A stretch of DNA of 64,000 bases from assembly GCA_027214385.1 (NCBI GenBank), contig JAPVXR010000012.1, positions 62,001 through 126,000 of the forward strand, written 5' to 3'. Source of the DNA: Cryomorphaceae bacterium 1068 (GTDB taxonomy: Bacteria; Bacteroidota; Bacteroidia; Flavobacteriales_D; Cryomorphaceae). The notes below the pieces were generated by a model. It worked only from the letters and a program-made list of their open reading frames with translations, had not been told where the DNA came from and ran no database searches. Each line of letters starts with the position of its first letter. The first letter of the stretch is position 1. Positions 24,466 to 32,942 of the stretch are shown piece after piece. The translations under genes were made by a program, and so were the position numbers.

Positions 24466-25178
24466 CTCTCCTCTTTATAAAAATGCTTTTGGCCCATGTC
24501 TTGGGAGATTTTGTTTTTCAGCCAAAGGGGTGGGTAGAGCATAAGCTAAAACGGCGGCATAAATCCAAGTATCTATACTTCCATATACTGATTCACCTGG
24601 CCGCCCTATTAGTCGTATTTCGTTTTGACTTCAGTTATTGGCCTGTCTTTGTGGTTGTCCCGATCAGTCATCTCGTTATCGATTTGATTAAAATAAACCT
24701 AAATAAAAAGGTGAATATCCGTAGGCTGTTTGTGTCTGATCAACTCGCTCATATCGGGGTGATTTTGGCCCTGACATTCTATTATTTTCCTGATTTTTCA
24801 ATTTCACAAGAACTGTTTTCTGAGGGAGCTCTTCTTCTATTGTTGTGTCTAATTGTTCTCACTTCCGTGGGATCAATACTTATACAGGTGTTGATGAGTC
24901 GATGGGTAGTTGCCGAGGACAAAGAAAATCAGTCGCTTCCTGCAGCAGGAAAGTACATTGGCATTTTAGAGCGACTCTTTATATTCGTTTTTGTGATACT
25001 AAATCAATGGTCAGCCATCGGATTTTTAATCACTGCAAAATCCGTTTTTCGGTTTGGCGATCTGTCTCGGGCTAAGGACCGAAAACTAACCGAGTATATC
25101 CTCATCGGGACACTTCTCAGTTTTGGCTTAGCAATTCTGACGGGGTTGGTATTCAACCGATTTTATGAAGGACTTTAA
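24462..25178 (+). CDS. DUF3307 domain membrane protein
   Basis: 238 aa. The N-terminus matches the DUF3307 family: LLAHVLGDFVFQPKGW, then HKSKYLYFHILIHL, with conserved His and Asp in the first helices. About six or seven membrane helices in total. Function is unknown. It is translationally coupled to the SatD-like regulator (ATGA overlap), a pairing I have seen elsewhere, so the regulator probably controls this membrane protein. It ends 3 nt before the convergent phosphatase gene. Confidence 0.82.
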   Translation: MTLLFIKMLLAHVLGDFVFQPKGWVEHKLKRRHKSKYLYFHILIHLAALLVVFRFDFSYWPVFVVVPISHLVIDLIKINLNKKVNIRRLFVSDQLAHIGVILALTFYYFPDFSISQELFSEGALLLLLCLIVLTSVGSILIQVLMSRWVVAEDKENQSLPAAGKYIGILERLFIFVFVILNQWSAIGFLITAKSVFRFGDLSRAKDRKLTEYILIGTLLSFGLAILTGLVFNRFYEGL

Positions 25179-25181
25179 GGC

Positions 25182-26018
25182 TTAAAGAGCATCAGCTCCC
25201 CATGGGTCTAAATAGATTCTCCTTAAGGAATCTCGCTCCGTGTTGTTAAACGAACGATCGTAATTGTAAACAGCCCCTTCCCAGGTGCCGTAAAGAGAAT
25301 TTGGCAAAACGATGAAATTCACTCCCATTTCGTCTCGGTGGACTTGCACATTATTTAGTCGTTCTTTGACATTGGCAGGTTTGTCCCATACCTCTGAGTA
25401 GTCACCCAAATTATCTCCAATGTAGAGGATGATGTCTGCCGATCCTGCTTTCACTTTCGCCCTTCTTTCAGATTTATCTGAGGTATTCGTTTTTAGAAAA
25501 ATATGACTTGAATCGGCTTGAGGTACTCCGAGACTTTGGAGATTTTTAATGGTCGCTTTCAAACCATCGGTGCTACGGTTGCTGATATAGTAAAGCTCAA
25601 CTCCGTGGCTATGCGCCCACGTTAAAAATTCGATTGACCCGGGCACAGCTTCCGCACTGGCATCTTCCACCCATTTTGCCCAAGTATCAGGCGAGTAGGG
25701 GTTGTTGGTTACTATTTGCCAAGCTGTGTATGGACTATTGTCCAAAACCGTTTCATCCAAATCGAGAATGACAGTCGGCTTTTTAACCCCTTTGGCCAAA
25801 GCCCTCTCGAGCTGAATTCCTGCAAGCTCATAAGCTTGGTAGCAGAGGGCTTTATACTCTGCAGCGCTTTGGGCGTAGAGCGTAGAGTGGATGAGGTAAT
25901 CTTGCGATTTTATTTCTGTAGAGTCTTTTCTCGCAGGCTCTGTTTGCTGGACGGCTATTTCTTCACAGGCCGTCAGGGCAATGAAAATTGAAAGAGCAAT
26001 GGCGCTGATCTTATTCAT
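25182..26018 (-). CDS. 5'-nucleotidase, lipoprotein e(P4) family (class C acid phosphatase)
   Basis: 278 aa. The signal ends at LTAC, so it is a lipoprotein. The HAD catalytic motif is VILDLDETVLDN, with the nucleophile Asp and the acid Asp two residues on. Later motifs include YYISNRS and IGDNLGDY. Family members hydrolyse NMN or other 5'-nucleotides and aid NAD salvage from the medium. Length is as expected. It lies 5 nt downstream of the PAS-protein gene on the same strand, so the two are probably co-transcribed. Confidence 0.92.
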   Translation of the reverse strand: MNKISAIALSIFIALTACEEIAVQQTEPARKDSTEIKSQDYLIHSTLYAQSAAEYKALCYQAYELAGIQLERALAKGVKKPTVILDLDETVLDNSPYTAWQIVTNNPYSPDTWAKWVEDASAEAVPGSIEFLTWAHSHGVELYYISNRSTDGLKATIKNLQSLGVPQADSSHIFLKTNTSDKSERRAKVKAGSADIILYIGDNLGDYSEVWDKPANVKERLNNVQVHRDEMGVNFIVLPNSLYGTWEGAVYNYDRSFNNTERDSLRRIYLDPWGADAL

Positions 26019-26023
26019 TTTTA

Positions 26024-27397
26024 CTACGCGTTCAGAGTTTTAAGAAATTCAAAGAGCCCGTGATGGTCATCAGATTTTAGAATGATACCATGTACACAGG
26101 TATTTCTGTTGAGACGGTCTATGAGGCTGATATCAAATCGTGAAGCCAAAATATAAACCGGAGTATGCGGGTGAGCGGCCTCAAAATCAGTTAAAAAAGA
26201 CCAGAGGTCGTCGCAAGAATCTTCGTCGAGAATGACGACTTCCGCTATACCCGTATCTTCATTGGTAGAGAGATATTCATCAAGATCTTTATTCAGATCA
26301 AAATTCATTTCGAGTGCAATGTCCTCTACTGTGTTTTTGAGGATCATACTCTGCAAGCTATCCTTGCAAATAAGGCTAACCTTTTGAATATGTGCGCTTA
26401 TGATTCCACTTTCCTCTTCAGTAGATTCTATCATATTATTAATCTCGTGGATTCTCTCATCCAGCTTAATAGCCGTTTCTTTTAAATGTTTAAGATTGTC
26501 GGCACTGTATTCCTCAGAAAGCAAGTCTACTAAGCCGATAACGGAAGAGGCAGGGCCTCTCAATAAATGTGAATTCATAAACGCATAGTCAATTAATTTT
26601 TGCGTTTGTTCCATGATGATCTGTTCTTTCTTCTTTTGCTCATCGATGTTGCGAATTATTCCCGATATTCTGAGTGGACTTCTTTTGGAGTCGCGCTCCA
26701 TCACCTTACCATCTGAGTGCACCCAGATGTACTCGTTATGATTATTGAGAACTCTATACTCGATGGAGTAATCGTCGTTTTGGCTTTCCAGTACATTGAG
26801 CCAATTGAGCTTAACTCGTTGGCGGTCGGTAGGGTGTACTTTCGAAAGGAAATATTCTTGATCGAACTCAACCACTGTCATTTCTTTTTCGAAGATACCG
26901 ACATGTGCGTCATAGACGGAAACTTTTTCAATGGATGAATACCACTCCCAAACTGCTTGATTTGAAGCTTCAAGGGAATTTTTAAGCTTCGTGATCATGT
27001 CTGAGAAAATCTCTGCATCAAGATTTCCTTTGCCCATCGATCGCATCACTCCATAGTAATAATCAGTCTTTTCTTCAAATGGCAATTTGGTCAATCGAAG
27101 TTCGTAAACACCGGTCTGACCATCTTTGCTCTGCATGTGCCAGGTCACGATTTTCGCTTCCCTTGGCTCAAGACCTTTGTGAATTTCTGTTAGTGTATTG
27201 AAATTGTTTTGATCCATGCTGAGATCATCAAATCCAACATTGAGAAGATCATCTCGATCATACCCGGATAATGCCAGAAATGCTTCATTGAACATCACAA
27301 ATTTTGATGAGTTACACCAAAACATGGGGATGAGAGACTTATTAAATGTCTCGTTGAAGAGCTCGATTTTAGAATGATCGGATAATGGCCCTGTCAT
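26024..27397 (-). CDS. PAS-PAS-histidine phosphotransfer-like protein with C-terminal receiver-like domain, no ATPase domain
   Basis: 457 aa. PAS 1 spans about 10-125 (FNETFNKSLIPMFWCN, GYDRDDLLNVGF) and PAS 2 about 135-255, with its PAC end GIIRNIDEQKKK. A histidine-kinase-like dimerisation helix follows with MNSHLLRGPASSVIGLVDLL (His277). A CA (HATPase) domain would come next but is absent: no N, G1 or G2 box is seen. Instead about 335-455 resembles a receiver: Asp346, VVILDED (Asp391), ILAS (Ser419) and ILKSD (Lys441). It may accept phosphate from another kinase or act as a scaffold. No signal or membrane helix is seen, so it is cytoplasmic. It starts the operon with the phosphatase gene. 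Confidence 0.72.
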   Translation of the reverse strand: MTGPLSDHSKIELFNETFNKSLIPMFWCNSSKFVMFNEAFLALSGYDRDDLLNVGFDDLSMDQNNFNTLTEIHKGLEPREAKIVTWHMQSKDGQTGVYELRLTKLPFEEKTDYYYGVMRSMGKGNLDAEIFSDMITKLKNSLEASNQAVWEWYSSIEKVSVYDAHVGIFEKEMTVVEFDQEYFLSKVHPTDRQRVKLNWLNVLESQNDDYSIEYRVLNNHNEYIWVHSDGKVMERDSKRSPLRISGIIRNIDEQKKKEQIIMEQTQKLIDYAFMNSHLLRGPASSVIGLVDLLSEEYSADNLKHLKETAIKLDERIHEINNMIESTEEESGIISAHIQKVSLICKDSLQSMILKNTVEDIALEMNFDLNKDLDEYLSTNEDTGIAEVVILDEDSCDDLWSFLTDFEAAHPHTPVYILASRFDISLIDRLNRNTCVHGIILKSDDHHGLFEFLKTLNA

Positions 27398-27662
27398 TGA
27401 TGGTTGGTTTGATTAGCCTTTGCTCAATATCTGATGGGGGTGAGTCATATCCATCAGCCAATGTTATTTTTTACAAAACTATTCTAATTCTCGAAAGATA
27501 AGCGCTTTCGAGGTTTTTGGCCTCTCATCAACTAAACTCGAATGTTTCTTTTAACTTCACTTCATCTCATTTATATTCCTTTTTTTTAGAGCCCCACATT
27601 TCTGATTCTTTTTTAAATTGCCTGTTTTCACCATCACCAACAATGTGATAGATTAAAATATT

Positions 27663-29564
27663 ATGATGGATTTCCAAGTAAAGAGTTTTGATGATTACAA
27701 AGCCACGTATGCCAAAAGTGTCGAACAACCTGAAGAATTTTGGAACGGAATAGCCGATCAATATTCTTGGATAAAAAAATGGGATAAAACACTCGACTGG
27801 GAGTTTGAAACTCCCTCGGTTAAGTGGTTTTTAAATGGTCAGCTCAACATTACTGAAAATTGTCTGGATCGCCATTTAGAAAAAAGAGGAAATAAACTGG
27901 CGCTTATTTGGGAGCCAAATGATCCCAAAGAGCGATTCATCAGATATACGTACCGGGAGCTTCATGAGAAAGTCTGCAAGTTTGCCAACGTCCTAAAAGC
28001 AAAGGGAATTCAAAAAGGAGATCGTATTGCGCTCTACATGCCGATGATCCCTGAATTGACAATCGCTGTTTTGGCTTGCGCCAGGATTGGAGCTGTTCAT
28101 TCGGTCGTTTTCGCGGGCTTTTCGGCCAATGCCCTAGCCGATCGAATCAACGATTCAGAATGCAAAATGGTAATCACCGCTGACGGACTTTACCGCGGTA
28201 CAAAGGAGATTCCCGTTAAACTGGTGGTGAATGAAGCACTGAAGGAATGTTCGTGTGTGGAGTCTGTTTTGGTAGTCGAAAGAACTCAATGGTCTGTGAA
28301 AATGGAAGAAGGGAGAGACTTTTGGCTTCATGAAGAATTGGAAAAAGTTGATGCCGACTGTCCCGCAGAACCAATGGATTCGGAGGATATGCTATTCATT
28401 CTTTACACTTCGGGAAGTACCGGGAAACCCAAGGGAGTGGTTCATACTTGTGGTGGATACATGGTATATGCGGGTTATAGTTTTGCCAATGTGTTTCAAC
28501 CTGAAGAGAGTGATGTGTACTGGTGTACGGCCGATGTGGGTTGGATTACCGGTCACACTTACATTATCTACGGACCGCTTCTCAATGGAACGACTACGGT
28601 TATGTTTGAAGGTGTACCTACTTATCCGGGGCCTGGTCGTTTTTGGCAAGTATGCGACAAGCATGGAGTCAATCAATTCTACACCGCACCCACCGCGATT
28701 CGCGCTTTGATGGCCCATGGAGAGGATCACGTATTAAGTTATGGCCTGTATACTTTGAAAGTACTTGGAACGGTGGGAGAGCCCATCAATCAAGAGGCAT
28801 GGGAATGGTACCACATTCACGTAGGAAAAGAAAAATGTCCTGTTGTAGATACTTGGTGGCAAACCGAGACAGGGGGGATTATGATTTCGGGATTGGGAAA
28901 TCACAGTCCGATGAAACCGACTTATGCGGGGTACCCCTTACCCGGAATTCAGCCGGTCCTGCTCGATCAAGAAGGGAATGAGATTGAAGGCAATGGAGAA
29001 GAAGGTTACTTAGCGGTAAAATTCCCTTGGCCAAGCATGCTAAGAACGACCTACGGTGATCACGAGCGCTGCAAGAACACTTACTTCTCACATTACAAGG
29101 GATACTACTTCACTGGCGATGGAGCGCGTAGAGAAGAAAATGGTATGTATCGAATCATTGGAAGAGTAGACGATGTGATCAATGTATCAGGCCATCGATT
29201 CGGAACAGCCGAAATCGAAAACGCGATTAATGCCAACGATCATTTGGTGGCTGAAAGCGCGGTGGTAGGTTATCCTCACGATATCAAAGGGCAGGGTATT
29301 TATGCCTATGTCATCACCAAAGAGAAGCCCGAAAACCCGGATAAGCTGCGTGCTGAGATTATAGAAACGGTGGTTGCTCAGATTGGGAAGATTGCCAAAC
29401 CGGACAAAATCCAATTTGTGAGCGGTCTGCCAAAAACCCGAAGCGGAAAAATCATGAGGCGAATTCTACGAAAAGTAGCTGAAGGAGACACGAGTAATTT
29501 GGGCGATACCTCCACGCTGCTCGATCCGGACGTGGTAGAAGAAATCAAGACAGGAGCTCTCTGA
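27663..29564 (+). CDS. acs: Acetate--CoA ligase (acetyl-CoA synthetase)
   Basis: 633 aa. ANL-superfamily enzyme that makes acetyl-CoA from acetate, CoA and ATP via acetyl-AMP. Visible motifs are YTSGSTGKPKGVVHT (P-loop-like, near residue 248), ADVGWITGHTYIIYGPL, the DTWWQTETGG core of the acyl-AMP site, TGDGARREENG, and the acetylatable lysine in RSGKIMRRILRK near the C-terminus. Length and order are typical of Acs. It starts with MMDF at 27663. The upstream 265 nt show no clear promoter box. It is monocistronic here. Confidence 0.95.
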   Translation: MMDFQVKSFDDYKATYAKSVEQPEEFWNGIADQYSWIKKWDKTLDWEFETPSVKWFLNGQLNITENCLDRHLEKRGNKLALIWEPNDPKERFIRYTYRELHEKVCKFANVLKAKGIQKGDRIALYMPMIPELTIAVLACARIGAVHSVVFAGFSANALADRINDSECKMVITADGLYRGTKEIPVKLVVNEALKECSCVESVLVVERTQWSVKMEEGRDFWLHEELEKVDADCPAEPMDSEDMLFILYTSGSTGKPKGVVHTCGGYMVYAGYSFANVFQPEESDVYWCTADVGWITGHTYIIYGPLLNGTTTVMFEGVPTYPGPGRFWQVCDKHGVNQFYTAPTAIRALMAHGEDHVLSYGLYTLKVLGTVGEPINQEAWEWYHIHVGKEKCPVVDTWWQTETGGIMISGLGNHSPMKPTYAGYPLPGIQPVLLDQEGNEIEGNGEEGYLAVKFPWPSMLRTTYGDHERCKNTYFSHYKGYYFTGDGARREENGMYRIIGRVDDVINVSGHRFGTAEIENAINANDHLVAESAVVGYPHDIKGQGIYAYVITKEKPENPDKLRAEIIETVVAQIGKIAKPDKIQFVSGLPKTRSGKIMRRILRKVAEGDTSNLGDTSTLLDPDVVEEIKTGAL

Positions 29565-29627
29565 TTTCTTAATCAAATGAAAAAATGATGGAATAGGTTA
29601 CTTTTAGTTTATATTTTGAATTCACCT

Positions 29628-30134
29628 ATGGAACCTGAGGTAACCGTGCCAATACTCAACAAAGAAGCTAAAGACTACATTCGTAAGGCTTCCAATCCTT
29701 TCCTCTTCAAATTGGGTTTGGGACTTAAGCTTCCTTCGGCATTGTTCTGGAGCTTACGCATAAAATCACTAAGTCTCGAAAAATGCGAGGTTACGATTCC
29801 ATTTAAATGGCGCACTCAAAATCCGTTTAGGTCCATCTACTTTGCAGCTATGGCTGGCGCGGCTGAACTCTCGACGGGTGCGCTTTGTCAATTGAGTCAG
29901 GCAGGAAAGGGAAGGTACAGTATGTTGGTCGTTGATTTTCGTGCCGAGTATTATAAAAAGGCCAACCAAAAAATCACCTTTACTTGCAATCAGGGATTGG
30001 AATTAAATGCCTTGGTCGACTCCCTCGAAATAGGCAGTTCCGATAAACTTACTATGATCTCTGCAGGCACCAATCCCGACGGAGAGGAGGTGGCCAAGTT
30101 TTTTGTTACGTGGTCTTTTAAAAGAAAGAAATAG
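29628..30134 (+). CDS. DUF4442 domain protein (hotdog thioesterase-like)
   Basis: 168 aa from ATG 29628; a TTG at 29616 is the only alternative. Family features are PSALFWSLRIKSLSLEKCEV, then PFKWRTQNPFRSIYFAAMAGAAELSTG, which form the hotdog central helix. DUF4442 proteins are thioesterase-like and are thought to act on acyl-CoA or acyl carriers. The catalytic residue is not defined. No obvious operon partner; it lies 63 nt after acs. Confidence 0.82.
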   Translation: MEPEVTVPILNKEAKDYIRKASNPFLFKLGLGLKLPSALFWSLRIKSLSLEKCEVTIPFKWRTQNPFRSIYFAAMAGAAELSTGALCQLSQAGKGRYSMLVVDFRAEYYKKANQKITFTCNQGLELNALVDSLEIGSSDKLTMISAGTNPDGEEVAKFFVTWSFKRKK

Positions 30135-30155
30135 TCTGGGATCAACGTTTTTGAT

Positions 30156-30947
30156 CTACTTGATTTTTACCATTCCCTCAAGTGCCGAGAAATCAAACTC
30201 ATCTTCCGTCATAAATTTTAATCCGCTTAGCCGGGCTTTACCTAACTGTCTTGTTAGTCCGGAGTCTTTCCTCCATTCCCAAAATTTCCAAGAGTGAGCC
30301 AAGGCAACACCATCCACATCCTTGTAGTCATGATACGAAATCGCATGCGGATCTTCCTCGGCTTCTTCTATAGTGGAACCTCCTGCGGTTACGATGTAAG
30401 CGGCCACTTCCATAAGGTGCGTTTCAGTATCTGAATAAGTGATGTACCAATCGTCGGGAGCATCGCCTACGCCTTCTCCGAATGTAAGCTTTTGGGAGTT
30501 GTAGGTTTCGCCATTTAGGGTAGTTTGTTCTTCATCAGACCAATTGGTACCGGGATCACTTAGTTTGTATGGAAACAAGAAGAAGTAGGACCAGGTGTAA
30601 GCAGCAAATCGTGCAGAACCGTGATTGTTAAAGCTCGTGTCTGCATAGACCAGGTCTTCGTCGTAATACAATTCACGACCATCTTTATAAACTATTTTTC
30701 CTTTTGAAGAATTGGTAGCTAGGATCATGCTTCCGTTAAGTCGCTCCGTTCCACCAAACTCTAAGACGATATCAAATTGAACAATCTCATTTGAGAGAAA
30801 AGCCGTTTTGGAATGAGCGGCTTCGATTCTTTGAGTTGCACTTAGTTCAACAACAGTTGATGGATTATCTGTTGTTTGTTGTTTCGAATCGTACTGAGTA
30901 CATGAGATCATAGCTACAGCGGACAGTATATAAAGTATTTCTTTCAT
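30156..30947 (-). CDS. Lipoprotein resembling the DUF6503 family
   Basis: 263 aa from ATG 30947; a longer reading to 30977 lacks a start with any signal. The signal ends at MISC, so it is a predicted lipoprotein. The body is beta-rich: EAAHSKTAFLSNEIVQFD, then VLEFGGTERLNG and an ATNSSKGKIVYKDG segment, which I associate with the DUF6503 proteins of Bacteroidota, though the match is from memory. A domain fold like LolA is possible given curved beta-sheet character, but unproven. Confidence 0.62.
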   Translation of the reverse strand: MKEILYILSAVAMISCTQYDSKQQTTDNPSTVVELSATQRIEAAHSKTAFLSNEIVQFDIVLEFGGTERLNGSMILATNSSKGKIVYKDGRELYYDEDLVYADTSFNNHGSARFAAYTWSYFFLFPYKLSDPGTNWSDEEQTTLNGETYNSQKLTFGEGVGDAPDDWYITYSDTETHLMEVAAYIVTAGGSTIEEAEEDPHAISYHDYKDVDGVALAHSWKFWEWRKDSGLTRQLGKARLSGLKFMTEDEFDFSALEGMVKIK

Positions 30948-31069
30948 GGTGGCGAATGTATGAATAAGGCATAGCAAATAATACGCGGTAAGGCGACATA
31001 TTATCTGAATTCAGTTGGCGTCCAATTATTACTTTCTAGAACTAGCGGTAGAATACAAGTTTTGATTTT

Positions 31070-31077
31070 TAGTTTTG
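31070..31077 (+). promoter_or_regulatory. Putative -7 box TAGTTTTG
   Basis: Exact TAnnTTTG match, 16 nt before the ATG at 31094. Confidence 0.45.
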
Positions 31078-31093
31078 TGGCGAATATAGATCG

Positions 31094-31684
31094 ATGAAAA
31101 GAGCTGAAATCATTCTAACATCCTTGGTCGTTATAGCCATGACGATGAACTATCTTAAGCTTCCTTTTAACGGGGTGCTGTCCGTGCTTTCCATAACAGG
31201 TTTGGCCGTTTATTATTACCCGTTTTTCCCGCTAATGGTGACGGGAAACTCTCTGAAAACTCTTTTTTCAGGAACTAAATCAAAGTCTGTGCTCTTTATG
31301 GCTTTTGTTACCGGAATCGGACTTTCTACTCTTTTGGTGGGCCTTCTCTTCAAAATACAGCTTTGGCCAATGGGCGATACATTGCTGACTGTTGGGTTGT
31401 TTTCTACCGTTGTGCTCATGGCAGTCAATGCCTTCCGATTTAAGAAAACGGCTGAAGATTTGTTTAAGGGCCTGTTGATACGCTGCGCTGTTGCTTTCTT
31501 TGTGGGGGCATTAGCCTACCTGATTTCAAACGATGCTTTGCTGGAACACCATTTTGGGGATAATCCCGAATACATGGAAGCTTATAAAGAATGGACAGAG
31601 AATCCTGATGACGCCGAAGCTATTGAGAGACTTCAGCGAGAGCAGATGAAGCTTCAAGAAGTGGAGCGTAAATCTGCAAATTAA
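31094..31684 (+). CDS. Membrane protein with GldL-like helix hairpin
   Basis: 196 aa with about five or six membrane helices over residues 5-155, then a charged cytoplasmic tail rich in Glu, Gln and Lys (LQREQMKLQEVE). The segment LLFKIQLWPMGDTLLTVGL matches the short motif FK-x-x-x-WP-(G/M)-A/D seen in GldL and in the protein at 62025-62633. Only this hairpin is shared, so a role in gliding or secretion cannot be claimed. Function is unknown. Confidence 0.65.
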   Translation: MKRAEIILTSLVVIAMTMNYLKLPFNGVLSVLSITGLAVYYYPFFPLMVTGNSLKTLFSGTKSKSVLFMAFVTGIGLSTLLVGLLFKIQLWPMGDTLLTVGLFSTVVLMAVNAFRFKKTAEDLFKGLLIRCAVAFFVGALAYLISNDALLEHHFGDNPEYMEAYKEWTENPDDAEAIERLQREQMKLQEVERKSAN

Positions 31685-31714
31685 TTTGGATCAACTAAAT
31701 AGGTGATGCAGCGA

Positions 31715-32338
31715 TCAATCCATACGGATCCCTGACTGGTCTCTGACGCGATAGATGTACAGTTCGGGTACGAAGGGTCTGATTACCTCAATCTGATTAA
31801 GTCCTTCGTTAGGTGAGTAAATGTAAGTGCTTACACTTCTTTCGCTTCCATTTTCAGAGAGAGCATACTTTTGAACACCTTGAATGTCTAGCTCCTTTAT
31901 TTCTCCTTCTGTTTCCGAAAGACTTATTTCCTCGCCAATAGGTTCATGAAAATAGAGCTTGGCTGAGCTCGACCTGATTTCACCGGCGTAGATTTTACTC
32001 TCGCGGCCATCCTTTTCGATAGTGTAGAATCCATTTCCTTTTTTAATCCTGGTGTCAGAATAGATGCTTCCATTCACATAAAGTATAGCCGTTGAGTATT
32101 GAAGCACTCCGTCTTCAAAAACAGCCAGAATCTTATTGGTCATTTGTACCTTAAATAAAACGCGAATAGTGACGTCCGAAGAAATTTCAAACTTAGTCAC
32201 GTTGCCATCATGTCTTTTGGTGGCAGTGAGGTATCCTACATCTTTTTTGTCTGATGTGATCTTGTAATGCCTCTTATACACTTGTCCATTGGCCAAGCCT
32301 ACAATCAGCAACAGGAAGATGATTAAGCTTTTTTTCAT
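31715..32338 (-). CDS. DUF6134 family secreted protein
   Basis: 207 aa. The signal peptide ends at LANGQ. The body is a run of beta strands: GYLTATKRHDGN, FEISSDVTIRVLFKVQMTNKIL and VLQYSTAILYVNG, which fits the DUF6134 family from memory. It is probably periplasmic or secreted, as no lipobox is present. It is convergent with the membrane protein gene at 31094 and probably monocistronic. Confidence 0.65.
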   Translation of the reverse strand: MKKSLIIFLLLIVGLANGQVYKRHYKITSDKKDVGYLTATKRHDGNVTKFEISSDVTIRVLFKVQMTNKILAVFEDGVLQYSTAILYVNGSIYSDTRIKKGNGFYTIEKDGRESKIYAGEIRSSSAKLYFHEPIGEEISLSETEGEIKELDIQGVQKYALSENGSERSVSTYIYSPNEGLNQIEVIRPFVPELYIYRVRDQSGIRMD

Positions 32339-32389
32339 GTTTACACCCGGTATGACATGTTCTGATTTTAATGTTACGTATTGAGTTGC

Positions 32390-32791
32390 CTAAAGGTTAA
32401 GGTTTTCAATATCTTCTTTTGATAAAGGTTTCTGTAGATAAGCTTTGATAGAGGCGTATGAAAAGGCCCTTGTTTTATCCTTAGGGTTAATACTCGAGCT
32501 CAATAATACCATGTGACTTTTGTTGAATGAAATGCTCTTGCTATTAATGAAGTCCAATACTTCCCATCCATCTTTTTGAGGCATATTGATATCTAATAAA
32601 ATCAAATCAGGTTCTTCGAACCCTATATTCTCCTGTTCTGTAAGTTCCAAGATGAAGTCTGATCCATCGTGAAATTCTCTGTAAGAACCGAATAGATTTG
32701 TGCGTTCCAGAGTCTTCTTAATCAATAATCGTGATATCGGATCATCATCTACAATCCAGACTGTTTTTGATATCTCATATGATTCTGTCAT
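32390..32791 (-). CDS. Single-domain response regulator
   Basis: 133 aa. A complete receiver domain: acidic pair in WIVDDDPISRLLI, phospho-acceptor Asp in LILLDINMPQKDGWEV, the Ser in VLLSSS, and the KPLS lysine near the C-terminus. No output domain. It may relay phosphate between a kinase and a phosphotransfer protein, for example the ATPase-less protein at 26024-27397, but that pairing is unproven and they are about 5 kb apart. There are no other two-component genes in the immediate neighbourhood. Confidence 0.9.
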   Translation of the reverse strand: MTESYEISKTVWIVDDDPISRLLIKKTLERTNLFGSYREFHDGSDFILELTEQENIGFEEPDLILLDINMPQKDGWEVLDFINSKSISFNKSHMVLLSSSINPKDKTRAFSYASIKAYLQKPLSKEDIENLNL

Positions 32792-32942
32792 GAATGACTA
32801 ACTTTTATCTGAATATCTTACGTGTAAGGTATAAAAATTTGAATGTGATGAATTTTAAGGATGTGCTTGCCTAGCGGATTATTTTTATTTCAATGCCAGT
32901 ATCATTTTTCAAAAAATTAAAATAGACAGATTAGAGCTTTTG

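Noticed and set aside
32390-32791. Response regulator as the partner of the PAS-His protein at 26024
   Set aside because: They are about 5 kb apart with unrelated genes between; pairing cannot be supported from sequence.
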